Counted from the first letter of the stretch, positions 8,362 to 18,250 are shown. The stretch: 64,000 nt of DNA from CAVVZJ01 sp963752755 (GCA_963752755.1 CAVVZJ010000001.1:558001-622000); one strand, 5' to 3'. Program-made: numbers and translations. Notes: generated by a model from the sequence alone, not told the origin.

Positions 8362-10104
8362 TCAGTCGCTGGAGATGTCTCCGGACGGCTCGTCCGCCGG
8401 CAGGGTGTAGCGGGCCTCGATGCGCTCGCGGACGGCGGCGCGGGAGGCGTCGGGGTCGAGCTGGTCATCCTCCTCGATCTGGCGGACCTCGTCGGCGAGA
8501 GAGGAGTCCTTGATCGCACGGCGGAGCCATTCGGAGTAATCGTGGCGGCGGAGGTGGTGCATCCAGGTGTCTTCATCAACGCCATCGGCCATCTGGAGGA
8601 AGATCACGAGGTTCTGGGCCTTGAGGCGGAGCTTGCCCTCGGGACCGCGGAAGACGAAGTGGCGATCTTCACCCAGGTCGCCCTCGGCATACTTCCGGGA
8701 GTGGCGGACCCGCTCGTCGCGCGGGGGCTCGGTGCGGACCCGCTCCGGCGCGTCGCCGTGGTCGCGACGCCAGGCGATCGCCAGGCCCGAGGCCAGCTCA
8801 CCGGCCTCGAATGCTGGCGGGTCCTCCCCGACGGCCCGGCAAAACTCCGCGATCGTCTCCGACGGCGACTCACCGACGGCCAGCACCAGGCCGACCCGTT
8901 TGAGAACGGCCGGCGCCACGCTCTCGGGATGGACCGTGAGGAGCAGCATCCCCTGCAACTTCGACGGCCGCGTCTGGTCGGATGGGTCCCACGGCTCGGG
9001 CAGCAGGTGGTGGGCCTCGTCCACGACGATCCAGTGAGGACGACCCGCGCGGCCTCGGAGTTCCTGAAGGTGAGGAAGCAGCTCGTCGAAGAAGGCGGGT
9101 CGGTGCTCCAGGGCGACGCCCAGGAGGTTGACCACGACGTCCTGATCGGGGTCGTCCAGCAGGTCGAGGATCTCGTGAACAAGCGGGGCGCGGTGGGGGT
9201 CGCCCAGCACGGCGGCTTCCTCGAAGGCGGCGTAGTCGCCTTCCGGGTCGATCACCACGAACTGATAGCCCCGCTCGGCCAGGCGTTCCAGCAGGCCCGT
9301 GACTATCGTGGACTTGCCGCTGCCGGAGGTGCCGGCCACGAGGATATTCAGGCCATACGGCTCGATCTTGAACTCGGCGTCGTCATCGCGATGGCCGAGG
9401 AGGATCGCGTGCCGTTGAAGCTGATCGGCGAACGAGGCGAGGTCATCGACGAGCAAGCCGTCGATCAGCTCGGCCACGCCGGCGCCGTGGGTGGCCTTCA
9501 GCTCGATGTCAGCCCGCTCCTTGAGCATCGGCAAGGCGTTGGCCACGGCGGCGGAGCACTCGCAGTAAGAGAGAAAGGCATGGTCATTCTCGGCATCGCC
9601 CACACCGACGACGTTGTGCCGCGAGAGCCCCAGCTCGCAGAGGGCGGCCTCCAGGCCAGTTGCCTTGTTCACGCCGGAGGGGAGGATCATCACGGCCCCC
9701 TTGTTGAAGATGACCTGGAGTTCCAGGCCCATCTCGTGAATCGCCTCCAGCGCGGCGGTCTGATACGGCTCCCAGGTGGCCACGATCACCCGACCGACCG
9801 ACACCCGCTCCGCCCCCCGGGCCTTCAACCTCTCGACAAACTCGGCTGGCGGCGCCTCGGCCAGGGTCCGCTCGCGACGCTCCCCTGGCCAGTAGAGCAA
9901 GCCCCCGTTCTCGGCGACGACCAGGTCGAAAACCCCGATTTCCGGGAAGACCTCCAGCAGTTCGTCCAGCTCCCGTCCCGTGACCATCAGGAGCCGTCGG
10001 CCCGACTCCTTCAAACGTTCCAGCGCCGCGAGTGTCGGCCGGTCGACCTTTCCGTGGTGAGCGAGAGTGCCGTCGTAATCGGTGGCGAGAGCGTGGTAGC
10101 GCAT
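8362..10104 (-). CDS. HAD-IIB phosphatase fused to a HerA/DUF87-like ATPase
   Basis: This 580-residue protein contains two enzymes. Residues 1-220 are a HAD-IIB (Cof-type) phosphatase: DYDGTLA at 9-15 with the catalytic D-x-D, VTGR at 41-44, and GVGDAEND at 167-174. Residues 250-440 are a P-loop ATPase with Walker A GTSGSGKST at 258-266, VIDPEGDY at 284-291 as in HerA/DUF87 proteins, and Walker B WIVVDEAHH at 358-366. The C-terminal 130 residues (HFVFRGPEGKLRLKAQNLVI) have no recognised domain. Signal peptide and membrane segments are absent. It lies 132 bp downstream of the alpha/beta hydrolase and phosphoribosyltransferase genes on the same strand. The biological role of the fusion is unknown. 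Confidence 0.88.
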   Translation of the reverse strand: MRYHALATDYDGTLAHHGKVDRPTLAALERLKESGRRLLMVTGRELDELLEVFPEIGVFDLVVAENGGLLYWPGERRERTLAEAPPAEFVERLKARGAERVSVGRVIVATWEPYQTAALEAIHEMGLELQVIFNKGAVMILPSGVNKATGLEAALCELGLSRHNVVGVGDAENDHAFLSYCECSAAVANALPMLKERADIELKATHGAGVAELIDGLLVDDLASFADQLQRHAILLGHRDDDAEFKIEPYGLNILVAGTSGSGKSTIVTGLLERLAERGYQFVVIDPEGDYAAFEEAAVLGDPHRAPLVHEILDLLDDPDQDVVVNLLGVALEHRPAFFDELLPHLQELRGRAGRPHWIVVDEAHHLLPEPWDPSDQTRPSKLQGMLLLTVHPESVAPAVLKRVGLVLAVGESPSETIAEFCRAVGEDPPAFEAGELASGLAIAWRRDHGDAPERVRTEPPRDERVRHSRKYAEGDLGEDRHFVFRGPEGKLRLKAQNLVIFLQMADGVDEDTWMHHLRRHDYSEWLRRAIKDSSLADEVRQIEEDDQLDPDASRAAVRERIEARYTLPADEPSGDISSD

Positions 10105-10137
10105 GGTAATTATGGAGATTCAAAATGGTCAATAATC

Positions 10138-10234
10138 GATGGTCGATGGTCCAGGGGGTCGATGGTCCAGGGGGAGGAAGTGCTTGCGATGATCCGGGGT
10201 TTCGTCAACGCGGAGTCCTTCACCATCGACCATC
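10138..10234. repeat. Direct and inverted short repeats between two minus-strand genes
   Basis: GATGGTCGATGGT (10138-10150) is repeated in inverted orientation as ACCATCGACCATC (10222-10234). Between them TCGATGGTCCAGGGGG occurs twice in tandem. The element nearly fills the gap between the hydrolase stop and the HAD-ATPase start. It could be a small mobile or regulatory hairpin; I cannot assign it. Confidence 0.5.
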
Positions 10235-10236
10235 AA

Positions 10237-10923
10237 CTATTTAACAAGGTGTCGCGCGAACCAGTCCCGCGCGATCTTGGCGACCTCGTCGAGCTTGCCC
10301 GGCTCCTCGAACAGGTGGGTGGCACCGGGGATGATCGCCAGGTCGGAGACGGCCCGCATCCGGGCGCGAGCGTCGCGGTTCATGGCGATCACGGGGACAT
10401 CCCGTTCGCCGACAATCAGGAGCGTCGGGGCCTTCACGAGCGGCAGGGCGTCGCCAGCCAGGTCGGGCCGGCCGCCGCGGGAGACGACGGCGCGGACAAC
10501 CTCGGGCCGCTCGGCCGCCGCCACGAGCGCCGCGCCGCCGCCCGTGCTGGCGCCGAAGTAGCCGATCGGGAGGCCGGACGTGCTCGGCTCGCGCGTCGCC
10601 CAGTCGGTGGCCCCGACGAGTCGCTGAGCGAGCAAGGCGATGTCGAATCGCAGGTGGGCCGTGCGGGTATCGACGGCCTCTTCCTCGGTCGTGAGCAGGT
10701 CGAACAGCAAGGTGGCGAAGCCGCCGTCGTTGAGCAGGCGGGCGACGTGCCGGTTGCGCGGACTCTGCCGGCTGCTGCCGCTGCCGTGGGCGAAGAGGAC
10801 GAGCCCGCTGGCGTTTTCCGGCCGGGTCAGGTCGCCCTCGAGAGTCACCGCGCTGACCGGGATCGTGACGGGCTGGGCATCGAGCCGGGGTGTGGGTCGC
10901 AGGGCCATTCGGATGTCCTCCAC
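10237..10923 (-). CDS. Alpha/beta hydrolase, dienelactone hydrolase-like
   Basis: This 228-residue alpha/beta hydrolase carries LVLFAHGSGSSRQSPRNRH near the N-terminus (oxyanion region), the nucleophile elbow GYFGASTGGGAAL, and APTLLIVGERD and GATHLFEE with the acid and histidine. It belongs to the dienelactone-hydrolase-like group often found fused to, or next to, a phosphoribosyltransferase. Here the two are separate genes 15 bp apart on the same strand, with this one second. Substrate is unknown and no export signal is present. MALRPTP, five residues in, is an alternative start. Confidence 0.8.
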   Translation of the reverse strand: MEDIRMALRPTPRLDAQPVTIPVSAVTLEGDLTRPENASGLVLFAHGSGSSRQSPRNRHVARLLNDGGFATLLFDLLTTEEEAVDTRTAHLRFDIALLAQRLVGATDWATREPSTSGLPIGYFGASTGGGAALVAAAERPEVVRAVVSRGGRPDLAGDALPLVKAPTLLIVGERDVPVIAMNRDARARMRAVSDLAIIPGATHLFEEPGKLDEVAKIARDWFARHLVK

Positions 10924-10938
10924 GGGGCGATCGTCGCC

Positions 10939-11634
10939 TCACTCGGGCCGGGTCGCTCGCTCCTCGACGGCGCGCTCGCGGTCCGCGCGGGCGAGCAGTT
11001 GGCGGACCTCGTCGTCGGTCGTCTGGGAGAAGTCCTCATACCAGTAGCCGACGGCGAAGAACGGCTCGGGGGTGAGGGCGCAGACAACCTGATCGACGAG
11101 CCCCGCGAACTCGTCGCAGGCCGAGGGCGCGGCCACCGGCACAGCGACGACGATCCGGGCGGGATGAAGCCGTCGCAAGGCCGTGACGGCGGCCCGCATG
11201 CTGGCGCCGGTGGCCAGGCCATCGTCGATCAGGATGACGGTCTGGCCGGATGGATCGGGCGCCGGGCGGCCGTCTCGATAGGCCACGGCGCGGCGTTCCA
11301 GTTCGGCCTGCTCCTCGGCGGCCACGCGGTCGATCGTGGCCGGGTCGATCTGGAGGCCGCGGACGACCTCCTCGTTGAGCAGGCGGACCCCACCCGAGGC
11401 GATCGCCCCCATCGCCAGTTCCTCCCGACCGGGGACGCCCAGCTTGCGCACGAGGAAGACGTCGAGCGGCGCATGCAGGGCGCGGGCGACCTCGAAGGCG
11501 ACGGGTACACCGCCGCGGGGCAGGGCGAGCACGAGTACATTGGGTTGCCCGGTGAACGGGCCCAGCCGGGCCGCCAGGGCGCGGCCGGCCTCATCGCGGT
11601 CGCGGAAGGCAGGGTTCATGGCGTCCCTCGACAT
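10939..11634 (-). CDS. Type I phosphoribosyltransferase family protein
   Basis: This 231-residue protein carries the PRPP-binding loop VILIDDGLATGASM (about 133-146) and the N-terminal LALPRGGVPVAFEVA and VRKLGVPGREELAMGA segments of the PRTase family that pairs with dienelactone-hydrolase-like proteins. It is 15 bp upstream of that hydrolase, so the two are probably translated from one message and may act together. The nucleobase or other acceptor cannot be told from sequence. In several bacteria the two domains are fused into one polypeptide. Confidence 0.85.
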   Translation of the reverse strand: MSRDAMNPAFRDRDEAGRALAARLGPFTGQPNVLVLALPRGGVPVAFEVARALHAPLDVFLVRKLGVPGREELAMGAIASGGVRLLNEEVVRGLQIDPATIDRVAAEEQAELERRAVAYRDGRPAPDPSGQTVILIDDGLATGASMRAAVTALRRLHPARIVVAVPVAAPSACDEFAGLVDQVVCALTPEPFFAVGYWYEDFSQTTDDEVRQLLARADRERAVEERATRPE

Positions 11635-11904
11635 TCAGGGCCATTTCCGTCGGGATGCAGCGCAGCGGTCCCGACCGCTCGACACTCCCAAGAAGTCAGT
11701 CCTCGGTGACAGCTTACGCTTCACCCGCGCGTGCAGATTGCATGCCACCCCAGGCCGCTGACCGGATCGCGGAGGTGGCGTTCGGCATTGTTCTTGCGTG
11801 TCCTCGGGCCAGCAACGCAGGCGATGTGCCGCGTTGTCTCGTCGAGCGTCCGCGCTGGCATCGTGGCCAGTCACCGTCGCAGCTCACCGAGATTCAGGGT
11901 ATCG

Positions 11905-13285
11905 ATGAAGACCTGGCTGTTCAACAAATGGGATTCCTTGCGGACGAACTTCTGGTTCGTCCCGAGTCTGATGCTCTTCGGGTCGATCCTCCTGGCCGCT
12001 CTGATGCTCTCGATCGACCGCGCCTTGGGCGAATACAACTGGTTCGCGGCGATCCCCTGGACGGTTGTGCGCGGGCCGGAGGGCTCGCGGCAACTGCTCG
12101 GCGCGGTGGCCGGCTCGATGATCACGATCGCGAGCCTGACGTTCTCGATCACGATCGTGGCCTTGCAACTCGCCTCGTCGCAGTTCGGTCCGCGGTTGCT
12201 CCGCAACTTCATGCGCGACCGGGTTAACCAGTTTACTCTGGGCACGTTCGTGGCGACGTTCACCTACTGCCTGCTGGTGCTCCGGGCGGTCAACGGCCAG
12301 GAAAAGGAGCCGTTCGTGCCGCACATCGCGGTCTCGGTGGGTGTGCTGCTGTCGCTGGTGAGCCTCTGGGTCCTGATCTTCTTCATCCACCACGCCGCCG
12401 ACTCGATCCAGGCCGACCACGTCATCGAGTCGGTCGCCGCGGAGCTGCACGAGGCGATCGGTTGGCTCTTCCCCGAGAACCTCGGCCACGGCCCTTCCGA
12501 TTCGGAAGGCTGGATTGCCGGCGGGCTTCCCGAGGACTTCGACCGCCTCGCCCACACCATCCCCGCGCCGGGGACCGGCTACGTCCAGGCGATCGACGAC
12601 GCGGCCCTGATGGGTCTGGCGGTCGACCGCGACCTGGTCCTGCGGCTGGTCGGCGCGGCCGGGGCAGTACGTCAGCCGGGACGGGCCCCTGGCCCACGCC
12701 TGGCCCGCCGATCGCGTCGATCAAGACGTGTCGGACGCGGTCCAGCGTGCCTTCTACATCGGCACGCGGCGAACGCTGACCCAGGACGTCGAGTTCGCCA
12801 TCGACCAGCTCGTCGAGGTGGCCGTGCGGGCGCTCTCGCCGGGCATCAACGACCCGTTCACGGCGATCACCTGCATCGATCGCCTGGGCACGGCGCTCGG
12901 CGTCCTGGGCCGGCGTGACTTCCCTTCGCCGCATCGTTACGACAACGAGGGCCGGCTCCGGATCGTCGCCCGGGCCTTCACCAGGGACGGCGTGGTCGAT
13001 GCCGCCTTCCACCAGATCCGCCAGGCGTCGCGGGGCAATGCGGCGGTCGCCTTCCGTCTACTGGAGACGATCGCCGCCGTGGCCGAGCGGGTGGACGTTC
13101 CCGAGTTCTGCGATGCCTTGCGGCGACACGCCGGGCTGGTCTATCGGGGGACGCAGGAGGGACTTCCTGAGGAGTCGGATCGCCGCGAGGCCGGCGAACG
13201 CTACGAGCGTGCCCTGGCTGCCCTCGGCCCGCCGAGCGACGACGGCCGCCCGTCGGGGCCAGTGCCCGTCTCGCGAGTGGTCTGA
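11905..13285 (+). CDS. DUF2254 membrane protein, reading frame broken once
   Basis: The start MKTWLFNKWDSLRTNFW is at 11905. The N-terminal half has several membrane segments and the family signature SMITIASLTFSITIVALQLA. The first frame runs until about 12650, then homology continues one frame over as RPGQYVSRDGPLAHAWP and SDAVQRAFYIGTRRTLTQD to the stop at 13285. Rejoined, the protein is about 460 residues, normal for DUF2254. A single-base indel in the G/C-rich stretch 12645-12660 explains the break. Since both halves keep family motifs, sequencing error is more likely than decay. Function is unknown; it is an integral inner-membrane protein. Confidence 0.8.
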
Positions 13286-13369
13286 GGAGGCGATCGACTG
13301 GAATTGTGTTCCAGAAGTCCTGCGGCCGGAGGGATCTGGGGGTTCCTACAGCATTGCGAAGGGGAGGCC

Positions 13370-14416
13370 ATGCGAGCGTTGACCGTCATGCCCGGCAAGG
13401 CGGGCTCCACACGACTCGATGAGGTGCCCGAGCCGTCGACCGACGAGGGAACGGTGCTGGTCGAGGTCCTGGCCGTCGGCGTCTGCGGCACCGACGCGGA
13501 GATTGTTGCGGGGCTTTACGGCACGCCGCCCGAGGGTCGGGAACGCCTGATCTTGGGGCACGAGTCACTCGGCCGGGTCCGCGAGGCGCCGGCGGATTCG
13601 AGCCTGGCGGCCGGCGACCTGGTCGTCGCGATGGTCCGGCATCCCGACCCGGTCCCCTGCGTCAACTGCGCCGTCGGCGAGTGGGACATGTGCCGCAACG
13701 GCCTCTACACCGAGCACGGCATCAAGAGCCTCGATGGCTTCGCCCGCGAGCGCTACCGGGTGGCGCCGGACCGGCTGGTGAAGGTGGACCCGAACCTGGG
13801 CCTGCTCGGCGTCTTGCTGGAGCCGGCGAGCATCCTGGCGAAGGCCTGGGAGCAGATCGAACGGATCGGTTCGCGGGCCCGCTGGGAGCCCCGCCGGGTG
13901 CTGGTCACGGGCGCCGGGCCAATCGGCCTGCTGGCCGCCTTGATGGGTGGGCAGCGTGGGCTGGAAGTCCACGTGCTCGACCGCGTGACGGAGGGGCCGA
14001 AACCGGCTCTGGTGAAAGACCTGGGGGCGCACTACCATGTCGGCGAGGTGAGCCAGGCTTGCGGCTCGGCTGACATCGTGCTGGAATGCACCGGCGTCTC
14101 GCACCTGGTCTTCGACGCCATGAGCTGCACTGGCCCGAACGGGATCGCCTGCCTGACCGGGGTTTCCTCCGGCGGTCGGAAGCTGGGCGTGGACCTGGGG
14201 GCCCTGAACCGGTCGATGGTCCTGGAGAACGACGTGGTCTTCGGCTCGGTCAACGCCAACCGCCGTCACTACGAGGCCGCCGCCAACGCGTTGGCGCGGG
14301 CCGACCGCGACTGGCTCTCCCGGCTGATCACCCGCCGCGTCCCCCTGGAACACTGGGCCGAGGCCCTGACGCGACGGCCCGACGACGTGAAGCCGGTCAT
14401 CGCGCTGGCCGAATAG
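13370..14416 (+). CDS. Zinc-dependent glucose 1-dehydrogenase-like MDR enzyme
   Basis: This 348-residue medium-chain dehydrogenase starts at MRALTVMPG (13370), preceded by GGGGAGG. It carries the catalytic-zinc region GVCGTDAEIV and LGHESLG, a structural-zinc loop with three cysteines (PCVNCAVGEWDMC), the nucleotide-binding VLVTGAGPIGLLAALMG and a glucose-dehydrogenase-type C-terminus (NRRHYEAAANAL). These enzymes oxidise glucose to gluconolactone with NAD(P). The GH15 glucoamylase 46 bp downstream would release glucose, so the pair makes metabolic sense. An earlier in-frame start at 13304 lacks a ribosome-binding site. Confidence 0.85.
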   Translation: MRALTVMPGKAGSTRLDEVPEPSTDEGTVLVEVLAVGVCGTDAEIVAGLYGTPPEGRERLILGHESLGRVREAPADSSLAAGDLVVAMVRHPDPVPCVNCAVGEWDMCRNGLYTEHGIKSLDGFARERYRVAPDRLVKVDPNLGLLGVLLEPASILAKAWEQIERIGSRARWEPRRVLVTGAGPIGLLAALMGGQRGLEVHVLDRVTEGPKPALVKDLGAHYHVGEVSQACGSADIVLECTGVSHLVFDAMSCTGPNGIACLTGVSSGGRKLGVDLGALNRSMVLENDVVFGSVNANRRHYEAAANALARADRDWLSRLITRRVPLEHWAEALTRRPDDVKPVIALAE

Positions 14417-14462
14417 CCGCGAATCGACCCGGCCGACCCATCCCAAGGCAGAGGAGCCAAGC

Positions 14463-16253
14463 ATGCCGTCCCGGATCGAAGACTATGCCATGATCGGCGA
14501 CTGCCAGACCGCGGCCCTGGTGTCGCGCGAGGGCTCGATCGACTGGCTCTGCGTCCCGCGCTTCGACTCGCCGGCCTGCTTCGCGGCCCTGCTCGGCACC
14601 CCGCAAAACGGCCGCTGGCTGATCCGGCCGGCTGGCGAGATCAAGCGCATCCGGCGCCGCTACCGGGGCGATTCGCTCGTGCTGGAGACCGAGTTCGAGA
14701 CCGACTCGGGCACGGTTGCCCTGCTCGACTGCATGCCCCCCCGCGACGAGACGCCCGACGTGGTCCGGGTCGTCGAAGGGCGCCGGGGTCGGGTCCCGAT
14801 GCGGATGGAACTGCTCATCCGGACCGACTACGGCTCGATCATCCCGTGGGTCCGCCAATCCGAGGGCCACCTCTGGGCGATCGCCGGACCCGACCTGCTC
14901 CGGCTCCGCACGAAGATCCCGACCCGCGGCGAGAACTTCCACACGGTCGCCGAGTTCGAGGTCTCCGAGGGCGAGCGGGCCCACTTCGACCTCTCCTGGT
15001 TCCGCTCCCACCTGCCCCCGCCGCCCGAGATCGACCTCGAGGACGCCATCGAGGACACCGAGGCCTGGTGGCAGGAATGGGCCGATAAGTGTACGTATGA
15101 AGGCCAGTATCGCGACGCCGTCGTCCGCTCCCTGATCACCCTGAAGGCCCTGACCTACTACCCCACCGGCGGCATCGTGGCGGCGCCGACAACCTCGTTG
15201 CCCGAGAAGATCGGCGGCGTGCGGAACTGGGATTACCGCTACTGCTGGCTCCGCGACTCCACGTTCTCCCTCTACGCCCTGCTGATGCACGGCTACCGCG
15301 AGGAGGCCCGCGCCTGGCGGGAGTGGCTGCTCCGGGCCGTCGCCGGGGAGCCGTCGAAGACGCAGATCATGTACGGCCTGGCCGGCGAGCGGCGGCTCCG
15401 CGAGTTCACCCTCGACTGGCTGCCCGGCTTCGAGGGCTCCAAGCCCGTGCGGGTCGGCAACGGCGCCTGGAACCAGTTCCAGCTCGACGTCTTCGGCGAG
15501 GTCCTGGATACCTTGCACCTCGCCCGGCGGACCGGCCTCGACTGGGAAGAGGCTGCCTGGGGACTCGAACGGGCCTTGCTGGAGTTCCTCGACGACGCCT
15601 GGAAGCGTCCCGACGAAGGCATCTGGGAGGTCCGCGGCCCCCGCCGCCACTTCACCCACTCGAAGATGATGGCCTGGGTCGCCTTCGACCGCGCCGCCAA
15701 GGACGCCGAGCAGTTCGACCTGGAAGGCCCAGTCGAACGCTGGCAGCAGATCCGCGACGAGATCCACCAGCAGGTTGTCGAGCAAGGCTTCGACCCGGAA
15801 TTGAATTCGTTTGTCCAGTACTACGGCTCAAAGAACCTCGATGCCAGCCTGCTGATGATGCCCCTCGTCGGCTTCCTGCCGGCCGACGACCCGCGGGTCG
15901 TCGGCACGGTGGCGGCGATCGAGCGCCAGCTAATGCGCGAAGGACTCGTCTATCGGTATCCGACCGACTCGGAAGTCGACGGCCTACCGAGCGGCGAGGG
16001 GGCCTTCCTGCCCTGCACCTTCTGGCTCGTGGACAACTACGCCCTCCAGGGCCGCCACGACGACGCCCACCGCCTCTTCGAACGCCTGCTGAGCCTCCGC
16101 AACGACGTCGGCCTGCTGGCCGAGGAGTACGACCCGCAGGGCAACCGCCAGCTCGGCAACTTCCCCCAGGCGTTCTCCCACATCGCCCTGATCAACTCGG
16201 CCCGCAACCTCGACCACGAGGGCGGACCGGCCAAGCACCGTCAGGAGGGCTGA
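14463..16253 (+). CDS. Glycoside hydrolase family 15 (glucoamylase or trehalase)
   Basis: This 596-residue protein has the bacterial GH15 layout: an N-terminal beta domain (RIEDYAMIGDCQTAALVSRE, SIDWLCVPRFDSPACFA) and an alpha/alpha barrel with NWDYRYCWLRDSTFSLYAL and LLAEEYDPQGNRQLGNFPQA near the end, which holds the general-base glutamate. Family members release glucose from starch-like glucans or split trehalose; the two cannot be separated by eye. No signal peptide is present, so action on internal glycogen or trehalose is likely. It follows the glucose dehydrogenase gene closely. Confidence 0.9.
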   Translation: MPSRIEDYAMIGDCQTAALVSREGSIDWLCVPRFDSPACFAALLGTPQNGRWLIRPAGEIKRIRRRYRGDSLVLETEFETDSGTVALLDCMPPRDETPDVVRVVEGRRGRVPMRMELLIRTDYGSIIPWVRQSEGHLWAIAGPDLLRLRTKIPTRGENFHTVAEFEVSEGERAHFDLSWFRSHLPPPPEIDLEDAIEDTEAWWQEWADKCTYEGQYRDAVVRSLITLKALTYYPTGGIVAAPTTSLPEKIGGVRNWDYRYCWLRDSTFSLYALLMHGYREEARAWREWLLRAVAGEPSKTQIMYGLAGERRLREFTLDWLPGFEGSKPVRVGNGAWNQFQLDVFGEVLDTLHLARRTGLDWEEAAWGLERALLEFLDDAWKRPDEGIWEVRGPRRHFTHSKMMAWVAFDRAAKDAEQFDLEGPVERWQQIRDEIHQQVVEQGFDPELNSFVQYYGSKNLDASLLMMPLVGFLPADDPRVVGTVAAIERQLMREGLVYRYPTDSEVDGLPSGEGAFLPCTFWLVDNYALQGRHDDAHRLFERLLSLRNDVGLLAEEYDPQGNRQLGNFPQAFSHIALINSARNLDHEGGPAKHRQEG

Positions 16254-16254
16254 C

Positions 16255-16806
16255 TCAGGGGGTCCGGATCTCGACCAGCTTGAGCGTCGCCGTCTTGTCC
16301 GCCTTCGGAACCCGGGTAATCGCCTTGAGCAGCTTGCCCGGGACCTCCTCCGACATCCAGGTTCGCGTGATCGAAGGGCCAGCGTCGGTCGTGCCCCTGG
16401 CGTCGTACCAGTGCGCCGCGTAGCTCTTGCCGGCAACCTCTACCGTCTCATCCCCCTCGGCGATCACGCCCTTTGGCTTGCCGACATCCTCCTTCTTTAC
16501 TCCGGGTAACAAGGGGAAGACCCGCCGGTATTCGAACCGCTGCGGCGGGTTCTCGATCCGCTGGCCGGTCGCGTCGCTGACGGAGACCGCCTCGATGACC
16601 ACCTTGTCGTTCGTCGAGGCGATCAGCTGACTCGTGGTCGTCGTCTCGGCCCGGTGCCCGTCGCGCTCGGTGACGGCGCGGGTCGTGATGGTGGTCCCGA
16701 CCGGGAACCGGACCCAGCTCTTGTAAAGCGGACTTTCGATCTCCTCGAACGGCAAGGCGTGCGTCGCCGCCAGGGCGGTGAAGGCGAGAGCGAGTGTGAG
16801 GGGCAT
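16255..16806 (-). CDS. Secreted hypothetical protein
   Basis: The chosen start (16806, MPLTLALAFTALAATHA) gives a clean signal peptide and has CGGAGG upstream; a longer reading to 16884 would put a basic tail before it. The mature protein, about 165 residues, is beta-rich (WVRFPVGTTITTRAVTERDG, then SYAAHWYDARGTTDAGPSIT) and has no family I recognise. It is convergent with the GH15 gene, whose stop lies one base from its own. It is probably periplasmic or extracellular. Confidence 0.6.
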   Translation of the reverse strand: MPLTLALAFTALAATHALPFEEIESPLYKSWVRFPVGTTITTRAVTERDGHRAETTTTSQLIASTNDKVVIEAVSVSDATGQRIENPPQRFEYRRVFPLLPGVKKEDVGKPKGVIAEGDETVEVAGKSYAAHWYDARGTTDAGPSITRTWMSEEVPGKLLKAITRVPKADKTATLKLVEIRTP

Positions 16807-17065
16807 GGATCGGGCCTCCGGGTTGTGTCGGGCTGGAGCGTCTCGGCGCCTACGATTCATAGCCTCCGCAGGGGGCACGGCCAAGCAATTTATATAAACT
16901 TCACGGTCAATCGCTCGGTGGCTCTATGCTTGGTTGCGTATGTCGCCAAGCTTTGCGCCGGATTCGTGGAGTCAACATCACAGCTTAATAAATCGCGGCT
17001 AGATTGGCCTCCTCTCCGAATTGGCGGATTCGTCCCCCCAACCTGATCGAACTGAGAGGCAAGCT

Positions 17066-18214
17066 GTGCATCGAACGACGCGACCCGGCCCGAGCCGCCG
17101 GGGCTTCACCCTGATCGAGTTGCTGGTGGTCATTGCCATCATCGGCGTCTTGATTGCCTTGCTGTTGCCGGCCGTGCAGTCGGCTCGCGAGGCGGCCAGG
17201 CGGACGCAGTGCGTGAACAACCTGAAGCAGATCGGCCTGGGTTTCATGAACTTCGAGGGCGGCAACGGCCACCTGCCGCAAGGCCCATTCGACGGCCACC
17301 CACAGGCCGTCGATAGCTCGGGCAACCCGAACCCGGCCGGCTACAACTACGACGAGACGGCCGGTGTGTCTTACGGGGCCACGACATGCTGCAACGCCTC
17401 GAACCCCGACGGCTACAATCACTTCTTCAAGATTCTGCCCTACATGGAGCAGCAGCAGGTTTACAACCTCGCCAACTTCGAGGTCCCGCCGATCTACGGC
17501 TCCGGCCGGACCGGCAACTACGGCGGCGAGGACGACATCGCCCGTGTCGCCCTTGCGGTCTTCTACTGCCCGACCCGACGCACCGTGGAGAAGTACGGCA
17601 GCAACCCCGTCACGGCCACCTCGCGCAATGATTACGCCGGCTGCGCCGGGGTCATGCAGGGTGAGTGGTATGAGTGCGACGGCCCCAAGGGCAACTTCAA
17701 CTCGACCCGGTTCGTCCCAGCGGTGCCGAACGGTCTGACCCCGCTCGGTGACGAGCGGGCGTCGGTCAACCACGGCGACACCCCGAAGCGTAAGGGCGCG
17801 ATCGCCTGGTCCGGCCGCGGTGCCAAGCGTCGGCTGGCCGACTTCACCGACGGTACGTCGAACTCGATCCTGGTCGCTGAGAAGTGCCTGCCCCACACCC
17901 GCTTCGGTTCTGACGGCGGCGACAACGAACGCTGGCAGAACTCTGGCTGGGACGAGGACTGCATCCGGTATCACTTCGCTCCCATGTCCGACTTCCAGAC
18001 CGCCTCGCTGAACGGTGTTTGCCGCGACCCATCGAGCCCGAACACGGGCGGAACCCTCTGGCGCCGGATGTTCGGCAGCTCGCACCCCGGCGGCCTGAAC
18101 GTCGGCTTCGGCGACGGCTCAGTCAAGTTCATCAAGTTCACGGTGGACCCAAGCACCTTCCGAAAGCTGGCCGTCATCGACGACGGTGAGCCGATCAGCT
18201 CCGACGCCTACTGA
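17066..18214 (+). CDS. DUF1559 protein with type IV pilin-like N-terminus
   Basis: The GTG at 17066 is preferred because GAGAGGC precedes it and it places 11 residues ahead of the prepilin site RRGFTLIELLVVIAIIGVLI. The pilin helix is followed by QSAREAARRTQCVNNLKQIG, the hallmark of DUF1559, and the C-terminal motif FGDGSVKFIKFTV. Prepilin peptidase would cleave after the glycine, leaving a membrane-anchored protein with a large outer domain. Planctomycetes carry very many of these. A small lipoprotein gene follows 36 bp downstream, a pairing seen again near 48 kb. The role of the family is not established. Confidence 0.9.
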   Translation: MHRTTRPGPSRRGFTLIELLVVIAIIGVLIALLLPAVQSAREAARRTQCVNNLKQIGLGFMNFEGGNGHLPQGPFDGHPQAVDSSGNPNPAGYNYDETAGVSYGATTCCNASNPDGYNHFFKILPYMEQQQVYNLANFEVPPIYGSGRTGNYGGEDDIARVALAVFYCPTRRTVEKYGSNPVTATSRNDYAGCAGVMQGEWYECDGPKGNFNSTRFVPAVPNGLTPLGDERASVNHGDTPKRKGAIAWSGRGAKRRLADFTDGTSNSILVAEKCLPHTRFGSDGGDNERWQNSGWDEDCIRYHFAPMSDFQTASLNGVCRDPSSPNTGGTLWRRMFGSSHPGGLNVGFGDGSVKFIKFTVDPSTFRKLAVIDDGEPISSDAY

Positions 18215-18250
18215 GCCCGCGGTGCATCGAGCCCAAGAGGAGACGACGCG

